The notes beneath the pieces are model-generated. The model made no database searches, had not been told where the DNA came from, and saw nothing but the letters and a program-made list of their open reading frames with translations. DNA of 64,000 bases from Streptomyces longisporoflavus (GTDB lineage: Bacteria > Actinomycetota > Actinomycetes > Streptomycetales > Streptomycetaceae), in NCBI RefSeq assembly GCF_014649775.1, contig NZ_BMTR01000006.1, positions 248,001 through 312,000 of the forward strand, read 5' to 3'. Below are positions 31,587 through 40,212 of the stretch, one piece after another. How positions within the stretch are numbered: the first letter of the stretch is position 1; every line of letters starts with the position of its first letter. The position numbers and the translations under genes were made by a program.

Positions 31587-33968
31587 ATGACTCCTGGGAT
31601 CTCCCGAAGAACCACGATGAAGTCCGCCGTCGGCGGAGCAGCCGCACTGGCATCGGGTGGAGGCGTGCTCTCCGGTGTCGCGGCCGCAGCCGAGGGGTCA
31701 CGCGACACCTCCGATGAATTGCAGCTCTGGTACGCGGCGCCCGCCGCCGACTGGGAGCGGGAGGCCCTCCCCGTCGGCAATGGCGCACTCGGCGCCATGG
31801 TCTTCGGCACCCTGGCCTCCGAGCGGCTCCAGTTCAACGAGAAGACCCTGTGGACCGGCGGCCCCGGCTCCCGCGAGGGCTACGACCACGGAGACTGGCG
31901 CGAGCCAAGACCCGACGCCCTCGACGCGGTGCGCCGGGAACTGGACGAGCAGGGCAGTCTCGCCCCCGGCGCCGTCGCGGCCGCGCTCGGTCAGCCCCGC
32001 CGCGGCTACGGCGCCCACCAGACCTTCGGCGACCTGCACCTCGACATGGCTGACATGGCCGACATGGCTGACGCACCGGACGCCCCCGACGCCACGTACC
32101 GCCGTGCCCTCGACCTCGGCAAGGGCCTCGCGACCGTCACGTACACCCACCGCAAGGTGCGCCACGAGCGGGAGTTCTTCGCCTCCTGCCCCGACGGCGT
32201 GCTCGTCGGGCGCCTCACCGCCGACCGCCCCGCGAGCGTGACCTGCACCCTGCGCCACACCTCGCCCCGTACCGACTTCACCGCGAAGGCGGACGGCGAC
32301 CGGATCACCGTACGCGGCGAACTCGCCGACAACGGGCTGCGGTTCGAGGCCCAGCTGCGCGTCGTGCACCAGGGCGGCACCCTGGCGGCGAACGCGGACG
32401 GCAGCATCACCGTCAGCGGCGCCGACCACGTCTGGTTCGCGCTCGCGGCCGGAACCGACTACGCCGACACCTGTCCCGGCTACCGCGGCGACGACCCGCA
32501 CCCCGACGTCACCCGCACCGTGGACCGGGCCGTCGCCCGCGGCCACGGCTCGCTGCGCGCCCGCCACCTGCGCGACCACGGCGACCTGTTCGGCCGGGTC
32601 GCCCTCGACATCGGCCAGGCGGCACCCGCCGACGTCCCGACCGACCGGCTGCTCGCTGAGTACGGGGGAGGAGCGAGCGCGGCCGACCGCGCCCTCGAAG
32701 CCCTCTTCTTCCAGTACGGGCGCTACCTCCTCATCGCCTCGTCCCGCGCCGGCTCGCTGCCCGCCAACCTCCAGGGCGTGTGGAACAACAGCACCACCCC
32801 GCCCTGGTCGGCCGACTACCACACCAACATCAACCTCCAGATGAACTACTGGCTCGCCGAGGCCGCCAACCTCCCCGAGACCACCGCGCCCTACGACCGC
32901 TTCGTGGAAGCGCTGCGTGCTCCGGGACGGCGGACGGCGAAGGAGATGTTCGGCTCGCGGGGCTGGGTGGTGCACAACGAGACCAACCCCTACGGCTTCA
33001 CCGGCGTCCACGACTGGTCGACCGCCTTCTGGTTCCCCGAGGCCGCCGCCTGGCTCACCGCGCAGCTCTACGAGCACTACCGCTTCGGCGGCTCCACCGA
33101 GTACCTGCGCACCACCGCCTATCCGGCGATGAAGGAGGCAGCGGAGTTCTGGCTCGACAACCTGCGCACCGACCCGCGCGACGGCACCCTCGTCGTCACG
33201 CCCAGCTACTCGCCCGAGCACGGAGACTTCACCGCGGGCGGCTCCATGGCCCAGCAGATCGTCCACGACCTGTTCACCAACACCCTGGAGGCCGCCCGCG
33301 TGCTCGGCGACTCGGCCGCCTTCCGCGCCGAGCTCGACCGGGCCCTCGGCAAGCTCGACCCCGGCCTGCGCGTCGGCTCCTGGGGCCAGCTCCAGGAGTG
33401 GAAGGCCGACCTCGACGACAAGACCGACGACCACCGGCACGTCTCCCACCTCTACGCCCTGCACCCCGGACGGCAGATCGAACCCGGCAGCAAGTGGGCC
33501 GACGCCGCGAAGGTCTCCCTCACCGCGCGCGGTGACGGCGGCACCGGCTGGTCCAAGGCGTGGAAGGTCAACTTCTGGGCGCGCCTTCGCGACGGCGACC
33601 ACGCGCACAAGATGCTCGCCGAGCAGCTCAAGTCCTCGACGCTCCCCAACCTCTGGGACACCCATCCGCCGTTCCAGATCGACGGCAACTTCGGCGCGAC
33701 GTCGGGCATCGTGGAAATGCTCCTGCAGAGCCAGTTCGACATCATCGAGGTGCTGCCCGCGCTGCCCGCGAGCTGGCCCGAGGGATCGGTGCGCGGACTG
33801 CGGGCGCGCGGCGGCGCACGCCTGGACATCGCGTGGTCGGGCGGACGGGCCACGCGCGTCGTGCTCACCGCGTCACGCACCCGCGAACTCACCCTGCGCA
33901 GCAGCCTGTTGAAGGGCGGGGAGAAGACGTTCAGGGCGCGGGCCGGACAGCGGTACGTCTTCGACTGA
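31587..33968 (+). CDS. Tat-exported glycoside hydrolase family 95 (alpha-L-fucosidase-like)
   Basis: 793 residues with a twin-arginine signal (SRRTTMKSAVGG, hydrophobic stretch to ~residue 36). The N-terminal beta domain begins LPVGNGALGAMVFG, with FNEKTLWTGGPG, a GH95 hallmark. The (alpha/alpha)6 barrel contains LPANLQGVWNNSTTPPWSADYHTNINLQMNYWLAEAANL, then the catalytic region VVHNETNPYGFTG and FQIDGNFGATSGIVEMLLQS holding the acidic residue. Most GH95 fucosidases have an HHNTD-type motif; this one has HNETN followed by a Trp/Phe-rich VHDWSTAFWFPEA, suggesting a subfamily with changed sugar preference (fucose versus galactose at the subsite). No transporter is adjacent. A run of MAD triplets lies near residue 155. 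Confidence 0.87.
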   Translation: MTPGISRRTTMKSAVGGAAALASGGGVLSGVAAAAEGSRDTSDELQLWYAAPAADWEREALPVGNGALGAMVFGTLASERLQFNEKTLWTGGPGSREGYDHGDWREPRPDALDAVRRELDEQGSLAPGAVAAALGQPRRGYGAHQTFGDLHLDMADMADMADAPDAPDATYRRALDLGKGLATVTYTHRKVRHEREFFASCPDGVLVGRLTADRPASVTCTLRHTSPRTDFTAKADGDRITVRGELADNGLRFEAQLRVVHQGGTLAANADGSITVSGADHVWFALAAGTDYADTCPGYRGDDPHPDVTRTVDRAVARGHGSLRARHLRDHGDLFGRVALDIGQAAPADVPTDRLLAEYGGGASAADRALEALFFQYGRYLLIASSRAGSLPANLQGVWNNSTTPPWSADYHTNINLQMNYWLAEAANLPETTAPYDRFVEALRAPGRRTAKEMFGSRGWVVHNETNPYGFTGVHDWSTAFWFPEAAAWLTAQLYEHYRFGGSTEYLRTTAYPAMKEAAEFWLDNLRTDPRDGTLVVTPSYSPEHGDFTAGGSMAQQIVHDLFTNTLEAARVLGDSAAFRAELDRALGKLDPGLRVGSWGQLQEWKADLDDKTDDHRHVSHLYALHPGRQIEPGSKWADAAKVSLTARGDGGTGWSKAWKVNFWARLRDGDHAHKMLAEQLKSSTLPNLWDTHPPFQIDGNFGATSGIVEMLLQSQFDIIEVLPALPASWPEGSVRGLRARGGARLDIAWSGGRATRVVLTASRTRELTLRSSLLKGGEKTFRARAGQRYVFD

Positions 33969-34000
33969 GGCCGTCCGCTGAGGTCGTCCGCCCGTACGTC

Positions 34001-34032
34001 GGGGCCGGGCCCGCCCACGCGGACCCGGCCCC
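34001..34032. terminator. Bidirectional hairpin between convergent genes
   Basis: GGGGCCGGG (34001-34009) pairs with CCCGGCCCC (34024-34032), a perfect 9-bp GC stem with a 14-base loop. It lies between the GH95 stop (+) and the amidase stop (-). Confidence 0.7.
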
Positions 34033-34050
34033 TGAGGACACTCGGCGGCT

Positions 34051-36045
34051 CTAGGAACCCGAGCGCACCACCTTCACGTCGGCCGCACGGACGTATGCCA
34101 TGCGGTGCCCGAACTGGACCTGGTAGTACATGTCCTTGCCGCGCACCACCTTGTGCGGCGCCGTGTCGAACGTCGGCGCGTAGAAGTACTCGCCCGGCAC
34201 CTTGTCGCCGATCGCGTACTTCTGTCCCGCGAGGAGCTTGTACGGCAGCGGTGTGACCGCCTGTACGGGGACGCCCGCCGGGTAGGCCTCCTTCTCCGGG
34301 TAGGCGCGTCCGTACACCGGCACCTCCGTGGCGCCGCCCTTCGGCGTCACCACGAGGCCCTTCGCGTCGACGGCGGTCGGCTGCTTCTCCGGGTTCTTGA
34401 ACCAGGCCTTCTGGCCCAGATACCAGACGGCGGTCCAGTCGCCCTTGCGGCCGGCGACCGCGTACTGCTGGCCGGTGGACAGGCGCGCGCCGGTGTCGTT
34501 CACGCCGATCGTCGATTCGCCGCCGCCGGGGCGCAGACCGATGTCCTTGACCAGCGGGGCGTCGTCACGCGGCTCGGTGTGCACGCGCACCGCGGCCGAA
34601 CCGTGCGGCACGCACTTCTCGCCCGGCTTGACGCAGCCCGTGTACTCCGGCCTGTTCTTCGCGTACTCCGGCGCCACCGTCACCAGGCCGCCGTTCGGGC
34701 CCGCGGTCCGCTTGAAGGGCTTGCCCATCAGCGTGAAGTAGTGCTGCCAGTCCCAGTAGGGGCCGGGGTCGGTGTGCATGCCCGCGATGGTCGAGGGCAG
34801 CGTGCCGGGGACGTTGTCGTGGCCGATGATGTGCCGGCGGTCCAGCGGGATGTCGTACTTCTTCGACAGGTACTTCACCAGGCGGGCCGACGAGCGGTAC
34901 ATCGCCTCCGTGTACCAGGTGTCGGGCGCCGTCAGGAAGCCCTCGTGCTCCAGGCCGATCGACTTGGAGTTCACGTACCAGTTGCCCGCGTGCCAGGCCA
35001 CGTCCTTGGCCTTGACGTGCTGGGCGATGTGGCCGTCGGTGGAGCGCAGGGTGTACTGCCACGACACGTAGGTCGGGTCCTGCACCATGTTCAGGACGCC
35101 TTCCCAGCGCCCCTCGGTGTCGTGGACGACGATGGTGTCGATGCTCTGGCTCGCGGGCCGGTTCCCCAGGTCGTGGTTGCCGTAGTCGTCGTTGCCGTTC
35201 GGGTCCTTGAACTCCTCGTACGGCGCCGGGATCCACTCGCACGACACGGTCGACGGACACTCGGTCTCACCCTCGGGCGCCTTCCGCAGCCCCATGCCCC
35301 GCACCTGCGCGGCATCCGGCTCCAGACCGCCGACCGCCGCCAGCGTCACGTGCTGCCCGGCGTCCGTGGTGCGCTCCTGGCCGTCGCGGATGACGGCGAA
35401 GACATCATTGGCGTAGGTCGCCGCGGTGGCCTGGTCGTCGGCGCCCGAGAAGCGGGCGATCGCGCCGTACCAGTCGGCCGGGTCGTCGCTCAGCGGCTTG
35501 CCGAGCTTCTTCTGCGCGGCGGCGAGCAGGGCGGCGCCGCCGCGTACGTTGGCCGCGGGGTCGGTGCGCAGCCGCTCGGCGGACTGCCCGCTGAGCTCGG
35601 CGGCGCGGGGCAATGTCTTGAGCCGCGCGGGCAGTTGGGCGTTCGCCGGCACCTTGGCCGTGAACTCCTCCGGCTTGAGAACACGGCGCGAGGAGTCGCC
35701 GCGCGGGTCCTCGTCGCCCTCGCTGTGGTGCGGGGCGGCGGCGATGGCGGTACGCGCGTCGGTGAGGTGCATCGGCCCGTACCCGCCGGTCACGCTGGGC
35801 GCACCACCGTGCGCGTCCCACCGGGACTGGAGATAGGACACGCCGAGCAGCACGCTCTGCGGTACGCGATATTCGGCGGCGGCGGCCGCGAAGGCGCCTT
35901 GCAGCCCCCGCGGGGCCGGGGAGGAGGGTGCGGACGGGGCGGCCCCGAGCAACGGAAGCAGCAGGCCGGCGGAGACAAGAGCGCCCGCGGCCCTGACGGC
36001 GCGTCTGCGCGCGGCAGGGGTGCGGGCGGTGACGGATCCTCGCAA
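34051..36045 (-). CDS. Exported N-acetylmuramoyl-L-alanine amidase (Amidase_2/PGRP type)
   Basis: 664 residues starting at TTG 36045; CAGGAGG five bases upstream makes this start convincing. A signal peptide covers ~residues 1-38. Residues ~45-250 form a helical, transglycosylase-like N-terminal region (VPQSVLLGVSYLQSRWD). The amidase domain spans ~300-430 with zinc-ligand motifs in VVHDTEG and HTDPGPYWDW, VAWHAGNWYVN and HIIGHDNVPG. The C-terminal ~190 residues hold two SH3-like wall-binding modules. It would cleave the amide bond between N-acetylmuramic acid and L-alanine in peptidoglycan. A GGTCCGGACC palindrome lies about 190 bp upstream. Confidence 0.9.
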   Translation of the reverse strand: MRGSVTARTPAARRRAVRAAGALVSAGLLLPLLGAAPSAPSSPAPRGLQGAFAAAAAEYRVPQSVLLGVSYLQSRWDAHGGAPSVTGGYGPMHLTDARTAIAAAPHHSEGDEDPRGDSSRRVLKPEEFTAKVPANAQLPARLKTLPRAAELSGQSAERLRTDPAANVRGGAALLAAAQKKLGKPLSDDPADWYGAIARFSGADDQATAATYANDVFAVIRDGQERTTDAGQHVTLAAVGGLEPDAAQVRGMGLRKAPEGETECPSTVSCEWIPAPYEEFKDPNGNDDYGNHDLGNRPASQSIDTIVVHDTEGRWEGVLNMVQDPTYVSWQYTLRSTDGHIAQHVKAKDVAWHAGNWYVNSKSIGLEHEGFLTAPDTWYTEAMYRSSARLVKYLSKKYDIPLDRRHIIGHDNVPGTLPSTIAGMHTDPGPYWDWQHYFTLMGKPFKRTAGPNGGLVTVAPEYAKNRPEYTGCVKPGEKCVPHGSAAVRVHTEPRDDAPLVKDIGLRPGGGESTIGVNDTGARLSTGQQYAVAGRKGDWTAVWYLGQKAWFKNPEKQPTAVDAKGLVVTPKGGATEVPVYGRAYPEKEAYPAGVPVQAVTPLPYKLLAGQKYAIGDKVPGEYFYAPTFDTAPHKVVRGKDMYYQVQFGHRMAYVRAADVKVVRSGS

Positions 36046-36233
36046 TGCAGCCTCCTGGGACGGTGAAGCGTGATGGGGCGTGCGGGGCCGGGCGTGCGTC
36101 AGTGGTATCGGCTCGCCGACGATCCGTCAATCATGCCCGGGAGAGGGAATTGCCCATGTCAGCACCGGTCCCCGGCGGGTTTCGCCCCGGGAGGGCGCAC
36201 GGCCTGCGACGCGTCAGTGGAGTGGACCAATGA

Positions 36234-36243
36234 GGTCCGGACC
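36234..36243. promoter_or_regulatory. GGTCCGGACC palindrome upstream of the amidase gene (DasR-site-like)
   Basis: A perfect 10-bp palindrome inside GTGGACC-AATGA-GGTCCGGACCAC. The DasR responsive element has a GGTCNNGACC core, so this could be a site responsive to N-acetylglucosamine. It lies ~190 bp upstream of the TTG start of the amidase, and 80 bp past the stop of the hydrolase. Match to the full 16-base consensus is only partial. Confidence 0.3.
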
Positions 36244-36290
36244 ACCTGTTCGGGGGATCGTCCGGCGGTGCTCAATGGTCACGCGGTACT

Positions 36291-36326
36291 CGATCGTCCG
36301 GCGGTGCTCGATCGTCCGGCGGTGCT
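36291..36326. repeat. Perfect 18-bp tandem duplication
   Basis: CGATCGTCCGGCGGTGCT occurs at 36291-36308 and again at 36309-36326, ending on the stop codon of the alpha/beta hydrolase. A partial third copy (GGATCGTCCGGCGGTGCT) lies at 36256-36273. The array occupies the 3' flank of the hydrolase. Confidence 0.75.
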
Positions 36327-37162
36327 CAGACGAAGCGCCGTACGAACGTCAGGGCCGTGTCCGCGACTTCCTGCCAGCGGCCGTCGATCGTCAGGGCGTG
36401 GTCGCGGCCCGCCATTTCCGTGATCTCGGTGATGCCGGAGTTCTCGCGCTGCTTCTTGTACGCGCCGTTGGCCAGGGACCAGGGCACGGCGTGGTCCTTC
36501 TCGCCGGAGATGATCAGGAGGGGGCCGCGGCGGGGGTTGCGGTAGTCGACCTTCATTTCCGTGCGGGGATTGAGGTTGGCCATGGCCGCCTGGAAGGGCG
36601 GCGCGCAGGGGGCCGGGACCGCGTACTTCTCGTAGAGTTCCCTGGCCTCGCGCTCGCTGACCGCGTTGGCGTACGCGTAGCGGAACTGTTCGAAGGTCAG
36701 GGGCAGGGCACGCTTGCGGTTGGCCGGGTTGCCGATGACCGGGCGCAGGGAGCGCAGCGTCGACAGGGGGAGCGCCAGGACGCCGCGGAACGGGACGGGG
36801 TCGATCGCCACCGAGGCGGCGGAGAGGCCGCGGCCCGCGAGGATCTGCGTGAGGAGCCCTCCCACGGAGTGCCCGATGATGGCCGGTTTGCGCTCCAGGC
36901 CGTCGATCCGGGCGGCGAGATGATCGGCGATCCGCCCCACGGTCATGCCCGCGAGGGACTCGGGGTGCTGCCTCGCCTCGGTGACCGTCTCCGGATCGCC
37001 GGGCCACGACAGGGCGACGGGCACATACCCGGCGGCCTCGAAATGGGCCGTCCACAGGTCCCAGCTGCCCGGCAGCATCCACAGACCATGCACGAACACG
37101 ACCGGAACGCGCTCGGTGGCGGCGTTGGCGCGGTCGATCTGCTGTGCGTCATTGAGGGACAT
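36326..37162 (-). CDS. Alpha/beta hydrolase
   Basis: 278 residues from ATG at 37162. VVFVHGLWMLPGSWD carries the oxyanion His-Gly, and IIGHSVGGLLTQ holds the nucleophile Ser near residue 97. LLIISGEKDHAVP holds the likely catalytic Asp, and the final His is probably in AGRDHALTIDG. So a full triad is present. No signal peptide: cytosolic. This sub-group (HGLWMLPGSWDLW) is common in actinomycetes, with esterase, lipase or haloperoxidase-like members. Transcribed alone; the ROK regulator downstream (in coordinate) is on the same strand but ends 157 bp away. Confidence 0.85.
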   Translation of the reverse strand: MSLNDAQQIDRANAATERVPVVFVHGLWMLPGSWDLWTAHFEAAGYVPVALSWPGDPETVTEARQHPESLAGMTVGRIADHLAARIDGLERKPAIIGHSVGGLLTQILAGRGLSAASVAIDPVPFRGVLALPLSTLRSLRPVIGNPANRKRALPLTFEQFRYAYANAVSEREARELYEKYAVPAPCAPPFQAAMANLNPRTEMKVDYRNPRRGPLLIISGEKDHAVPWSLANGAYKKQRENSGITEITEMAGRDHALTIDGRWQEVADTALTFVRRFV

Positions 37163-37318
37163 AGCCTGAAGTTACGGGCGCGCGTGACGGTGCGATAGCG
37201 GGTACTTGACGGTATGGCCGGTGTTGTACGGAGCCTGTCCGGTCTCGGTGGACCGGGGTGGGGGCGCTGTGTACGCCGTGGCTGGTGCGGCGCGGGGTGA
37301 CGTGTCCGCCCCGGCGAT

Positions 37319-38512
37319 TCAGCGTGCCGCGCCCGCCAGCGCCCGGTCCACCTGCCGCGGGGACAGCGCGTGCTCGACCGCCAGAATGCCCGCACCGATC
37401 GCCGCCGCGTTCTCGCCGGTGCGGCTCGGCTCAATCCGCAGGACGTGGGTGGCCAGCGGGTGCGAGCGGCGGTACACCGCTTCCCGCACACCCGCCAGGA
37501 GCTGGTCGTGGACCGCGGCGAGCGCCCCGCCGACCACCACCGTGTCCGGGTTGAAGAAGTTCACCAGGCCCGCGAGCACCTCGCCCACCGCACGGCCCGC
37601 CTCGCGCACCATCCGTACGGCATCGCGGTTGCCGGACTTCACCAGGCGTACGACATCGCTGCCCGAGGTCGCCTCCAGGCCGAGCCCGGACAGCTTCCGG
37701 GCGATCGCCGCGCCGCCCGCCACCGCTTCCAGGCAGCCGGAGTTGCCGCACCGGCAGGGATCCTCGGTGTCGCCGACCCGGATGTGCCCGATGTCGCCCG
37801 CGCTGCCCTGCGCGCCCCGGTGCAGCCTGCCGTCGGCCACGATGCCGCAGCCGATGCCCGTGCCCACCTTGATGTAGAGCAGATAGCGCGTGTCGGGGAA
37901 GGCGCGGCGCTGCTCGGCGAGCGCCATCACGTTCACGTCGTTGTCGACGAGGGCCCGCGGGCCGAACCGCTCGGCGAAGAACTCCGGGATGGGGAACTGG
38001 TGCCAGCCCGGCATGATCGGCGGGTCCACCGGTCGGCCCGTCGAGAACTCCACGGGTCCCGGCACCCCGACCCCGATCGACTGAAGGGACGCCGGATCGC
38101 GCCCGGCCTCCTTCAGCAGCGTGTGCAGGGTCCGTTCGACGTGACCGAGCACCTCCCGCGGGCCGTCCGCGATGGAGATCGGGTCCTCGCGCAGGGCGAG
38201 CACCTCGCCGCCGATGTCGAGCAGGGCGACCCGGCAGTGCGAGGCCCCCAAGTCGACGCCCGCGACGGCGTGTTCGCGCGTGCGCAGGCGCAGGCGGCGT
38301 GGTGGCCGGCCACCCGTCGAACCGCCGTCCGCCTCCTCGGTGAGGAAGCCGTGTGCGATGAGCGCGTCCACCCGCTGCGACACCGTCGACCGCGCGAGAC
38401 CCGTCACGCGGGCTATGTCCGCGCGGGTCTCCACCGCCCCCGTGCGCAGGAGGGCGAGTACTTCGCCGGGCGACGACGGCGATGAAACGGGGTGATCCGG
38501 CGCTCCAGACAT
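37319..38512 (-). CDS. ROK-family sugar-responsive transcriptional repressor
   Basis: 397 residues. The winged helix-turn-helix lies at ~20-75 (TRADIARVTGLARSTVSQRVDALIAHGFL). The sugar-kinase-like ROK domain follows: VAGVDLGASHCRVAL (ATP/phosphate-like loop), VGTGIGCGIVADGRLHRGAQGSAGDIGHI and the zinc-binding cluster CRCGNSGCLEAVAGG. The phosphate loop deviates from true kinases, as expected for NagC/XylR-type repressors. The ATG at 38512 was chosen over GTG 38521. It is divergent from an ABC sugar importer operon, so it most likely represses that operon until a sugar binds. Confidence 0.9.
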   Translation of the reverse strand: MSGAPDHPVSSPSSPGEVLALLRTGAVETRADIARVTGLARSTVSQRVDALIAHGFLTEEADGGSTGGRPPRRLRLRTREHAVAGVDLGASHCRVALLDIGGEVLALREDPISIADGPREVLGHVERTLHTLLKEAGRDPASLQSIGVGVPGPVEFSTGRPVDPPIMPGWHQFPIPEFFAERFGPRALVDNDVNVMALAEQRRAFPDTRYLLYIKVGTGIGCGIVADGRLHRGAQGSAGDIGHIRVGDTEDPCRCGNSGCLEAVAGGAAIARKLSGLGLEATSGSDVVRLVKSGNRDAVRMVREAGRAVGEVLAGLVNFFNPDTVVVGGALAAVHDQLLAGVREAVYRRSHPLATHVLRIEPSRTGENAAAIGAGILAVEHALSPRQVDRALAGAAR

Positions 38513-38616
38513 GGCAGTCACCTTAGGGACGAGTTTCGCTGCTCACAAGGCCGATGGTGTTCGACGACCGACCTAAGTGGCCGTCAACTTGCTTGCACAG
38601 AAAGCTGCTTGAGCCC

Positions 38617-38628
38617 TTGACAGGTCAA
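38617..38628. promoter_or_regulatory. Promoter/operator candidate of the ROK-controlled transporter operon
   Basis: TTGAC-AG-GTCAA is a 5-2-5 palindrome that also supplies a consensus -35 TTGACA. A -10-like CACATT follows 17 bp later, about 35 bp before the GTG start of the ATPase gene. A repressor bound here would block the promoter. Confidence 0.4.
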
Positions 38629-38676
38629 AGCTCCCTCATCACATTGCTCTGCAGACCGCTGCCGAAGGAGCCGAGG

Positions 38677-40212
38677 GTGCAGGCGATGCAGGCGACGCAA
38701 ACGATGTTGGCGATGCGCGGGGTGTCCAAGAGCTTTCTCGGAGTGCGTGTGCTGCACGGCGTATCGCTCGATCTCGCCGCGGGCGAGGTACACGCGCTCG
38801 TCGGCGAGAACGGCGCCGGCAAATCCACCCTGATGAAGGTCCTCGCGGGCGAACACGTCCCGGACGAGGGCAGCATCGTGCTCGACGGAACAGAGCATGC
38901 CTTCAGCCACCCCGCGCAGGCCCAGACCGCCGGGATCGGCATCATCCACCAGGAGTTCGCGCTGCTCGCGCACCGCACGGTCGCCGAGAACGTCTTCCTC
39001 GGCCGCGAGCCCACCCGCCACGGCCTCGTCGACCGCCGCGCCATGGAGGCCCGCACCGCCGAACTCCTCGCCGACGCCGGCGTATCGGGCATCACGCCGC
39101 GCACCTACGTCCGCGATCTGTCCGTGGCCCGGCAGCAGACCGTCGAGATCGTCAAGGCGCTAGCGTCGGACGTCCGCGTCCTGGTCATGGACGAGCCGAC
39201 CGCGCCGCTCGCCGACCACGAGGCGGGCCTCCTGCACGACCTCGTACGGCGCCTCGCGGCCCGCGGCCTCGGCATCCTGTACATCTCCCACCGCCTGCGC
39301 GAAGTCTTCGAGCTCTCACAGCGGATCACGGTCCTGAAGGACGGCCGCCACGTCACGACGGCGCACACCGCCGACACCGACACCGACCAGGTCGTCCGCG
39401 CCATGGTCGGCCGGGAGCTGAGCGCCTACTACCCGCCGCGCGCCCACCCCGACGACATCGGCGAGGTACGCCTCACGGTCACCGGCGGCGGCAACGACCG
39501 GCTCCGCGGCATCGACCTCGCCTTGCGAGCCGGCGAGATCACCGGCATCGCGGGCCTGGAGGGCTCCGGCCGTACGTCCCTGGCGCGGGCCCTGTTCGGA
39601 GCGGCACCGTTCACCGGCGGGACCATGACGGTGGGCGGCAACGCCCTGCGGCCCCGCACCCCGCGGCAGGCCATCCGCGCCGGGATCGCCCTGGTCACCG
39701 AGGACCGCAAGGCCGAGGGACTCGCCCTGCGCCAGTCCGTGCGCGACAACGCCCTGCTCGTCACCCGCGCCGTCCCGGCCCGCGGCGGGCCGCCCGCCGC
39801 CCGCGAACTCACCGCACTCCTCGAACGCGTACGGCTCCAGGCGCGCGGCGAGGACCAGGAGACCCGCTACCTCTCCGGCGGCAACCAGCAGAAGGTCGTC
39901 ATCGCCAAGTGGCTGGCCGCCCGCCCCCGCGTCCTGCTCTTCGACGAACCGACCCGGGGCGTGGACGTCGGCGCCAAGGCCGCCATCCACACCCTCGTCC
40001 GCGAACTGGCCCGCGAGGGCATCGCCGTCCTGATCGTCTCCTCCGAACTGCCCGAACTCATCGGCATGAGCGACCGGATCCTCGTCATGTCCGAAGGCCG
40101 CATCGCCGGTGAGCTGTCGGCGGGGGCGGCCGAGGAGGACGTGATGCGGCTCGCCACGACCGCCCCGTCAGGTGACCCGAGCGCCCTGTCCGGAAAGGAT
40201 TCCCTCGCGTGA
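38677..40212 (+). CDS. Sugar ABC transporter ATPase, RbsA/XylG type
   Basis: 511 residues from GTG 38677, with AAGGAG at 38665-38670. Two fused ABC domains. The first has Walker A GENGAGKST, signature LSVARQQTVEI and Walker B VLVMDEPTAPL. The second has a degenerate Walker A (GLEGSGRTS), signature LSGGNQQKV and LLFDEPTRGVD. This is the usual pattern of the CUT2 (ribose-type) family. It powers import through the two permeases that overlap it downstream (GTGA and ATGA junctions). Confidence 0.95.
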   Translation: MQAMQATQTMLAMRGVSKSFLGVRVLHGVSLDLAAGEVHALVGENGAGKSTLMKVLAGEHVPDEGSIVLDGTEHAFSHPAQAQTAGIGIIHQEFALLAHRTVAENVFLGREPTRHGLVDRRAMEARTAELLADAGVSGITPRTYVRDLSVARQQTVEIVKALASDVRVLVMDEPTAPLADHEAGLLHDLVRRLAARGLGILYISHRLREVFELSQRITVLKDGRHVTTAHTADTDTDQVVRAMVGRELSAYYPPRAHPDDIGEVRLTVTGGGNDRLRGIDLALRAGEITGIAGLEGSGRTSLARALFGAAPFTGGTMTVGGNALRPRTPRQAIRAGIALVTEDRKAEGLALRQSVRDNALLVTRAVPARGGPPAARELTALLERVRLQARGEDQETRYLSGGNQQKVVIAKWLAARPRVLLFDEPTRGVDVGAKAAIHTLVRELAREGIAVLIVSSELPELIGMSDRILVMSEGRIAGELSAGAAEEDVMRLATTAPSGDPSALSGKDSLA

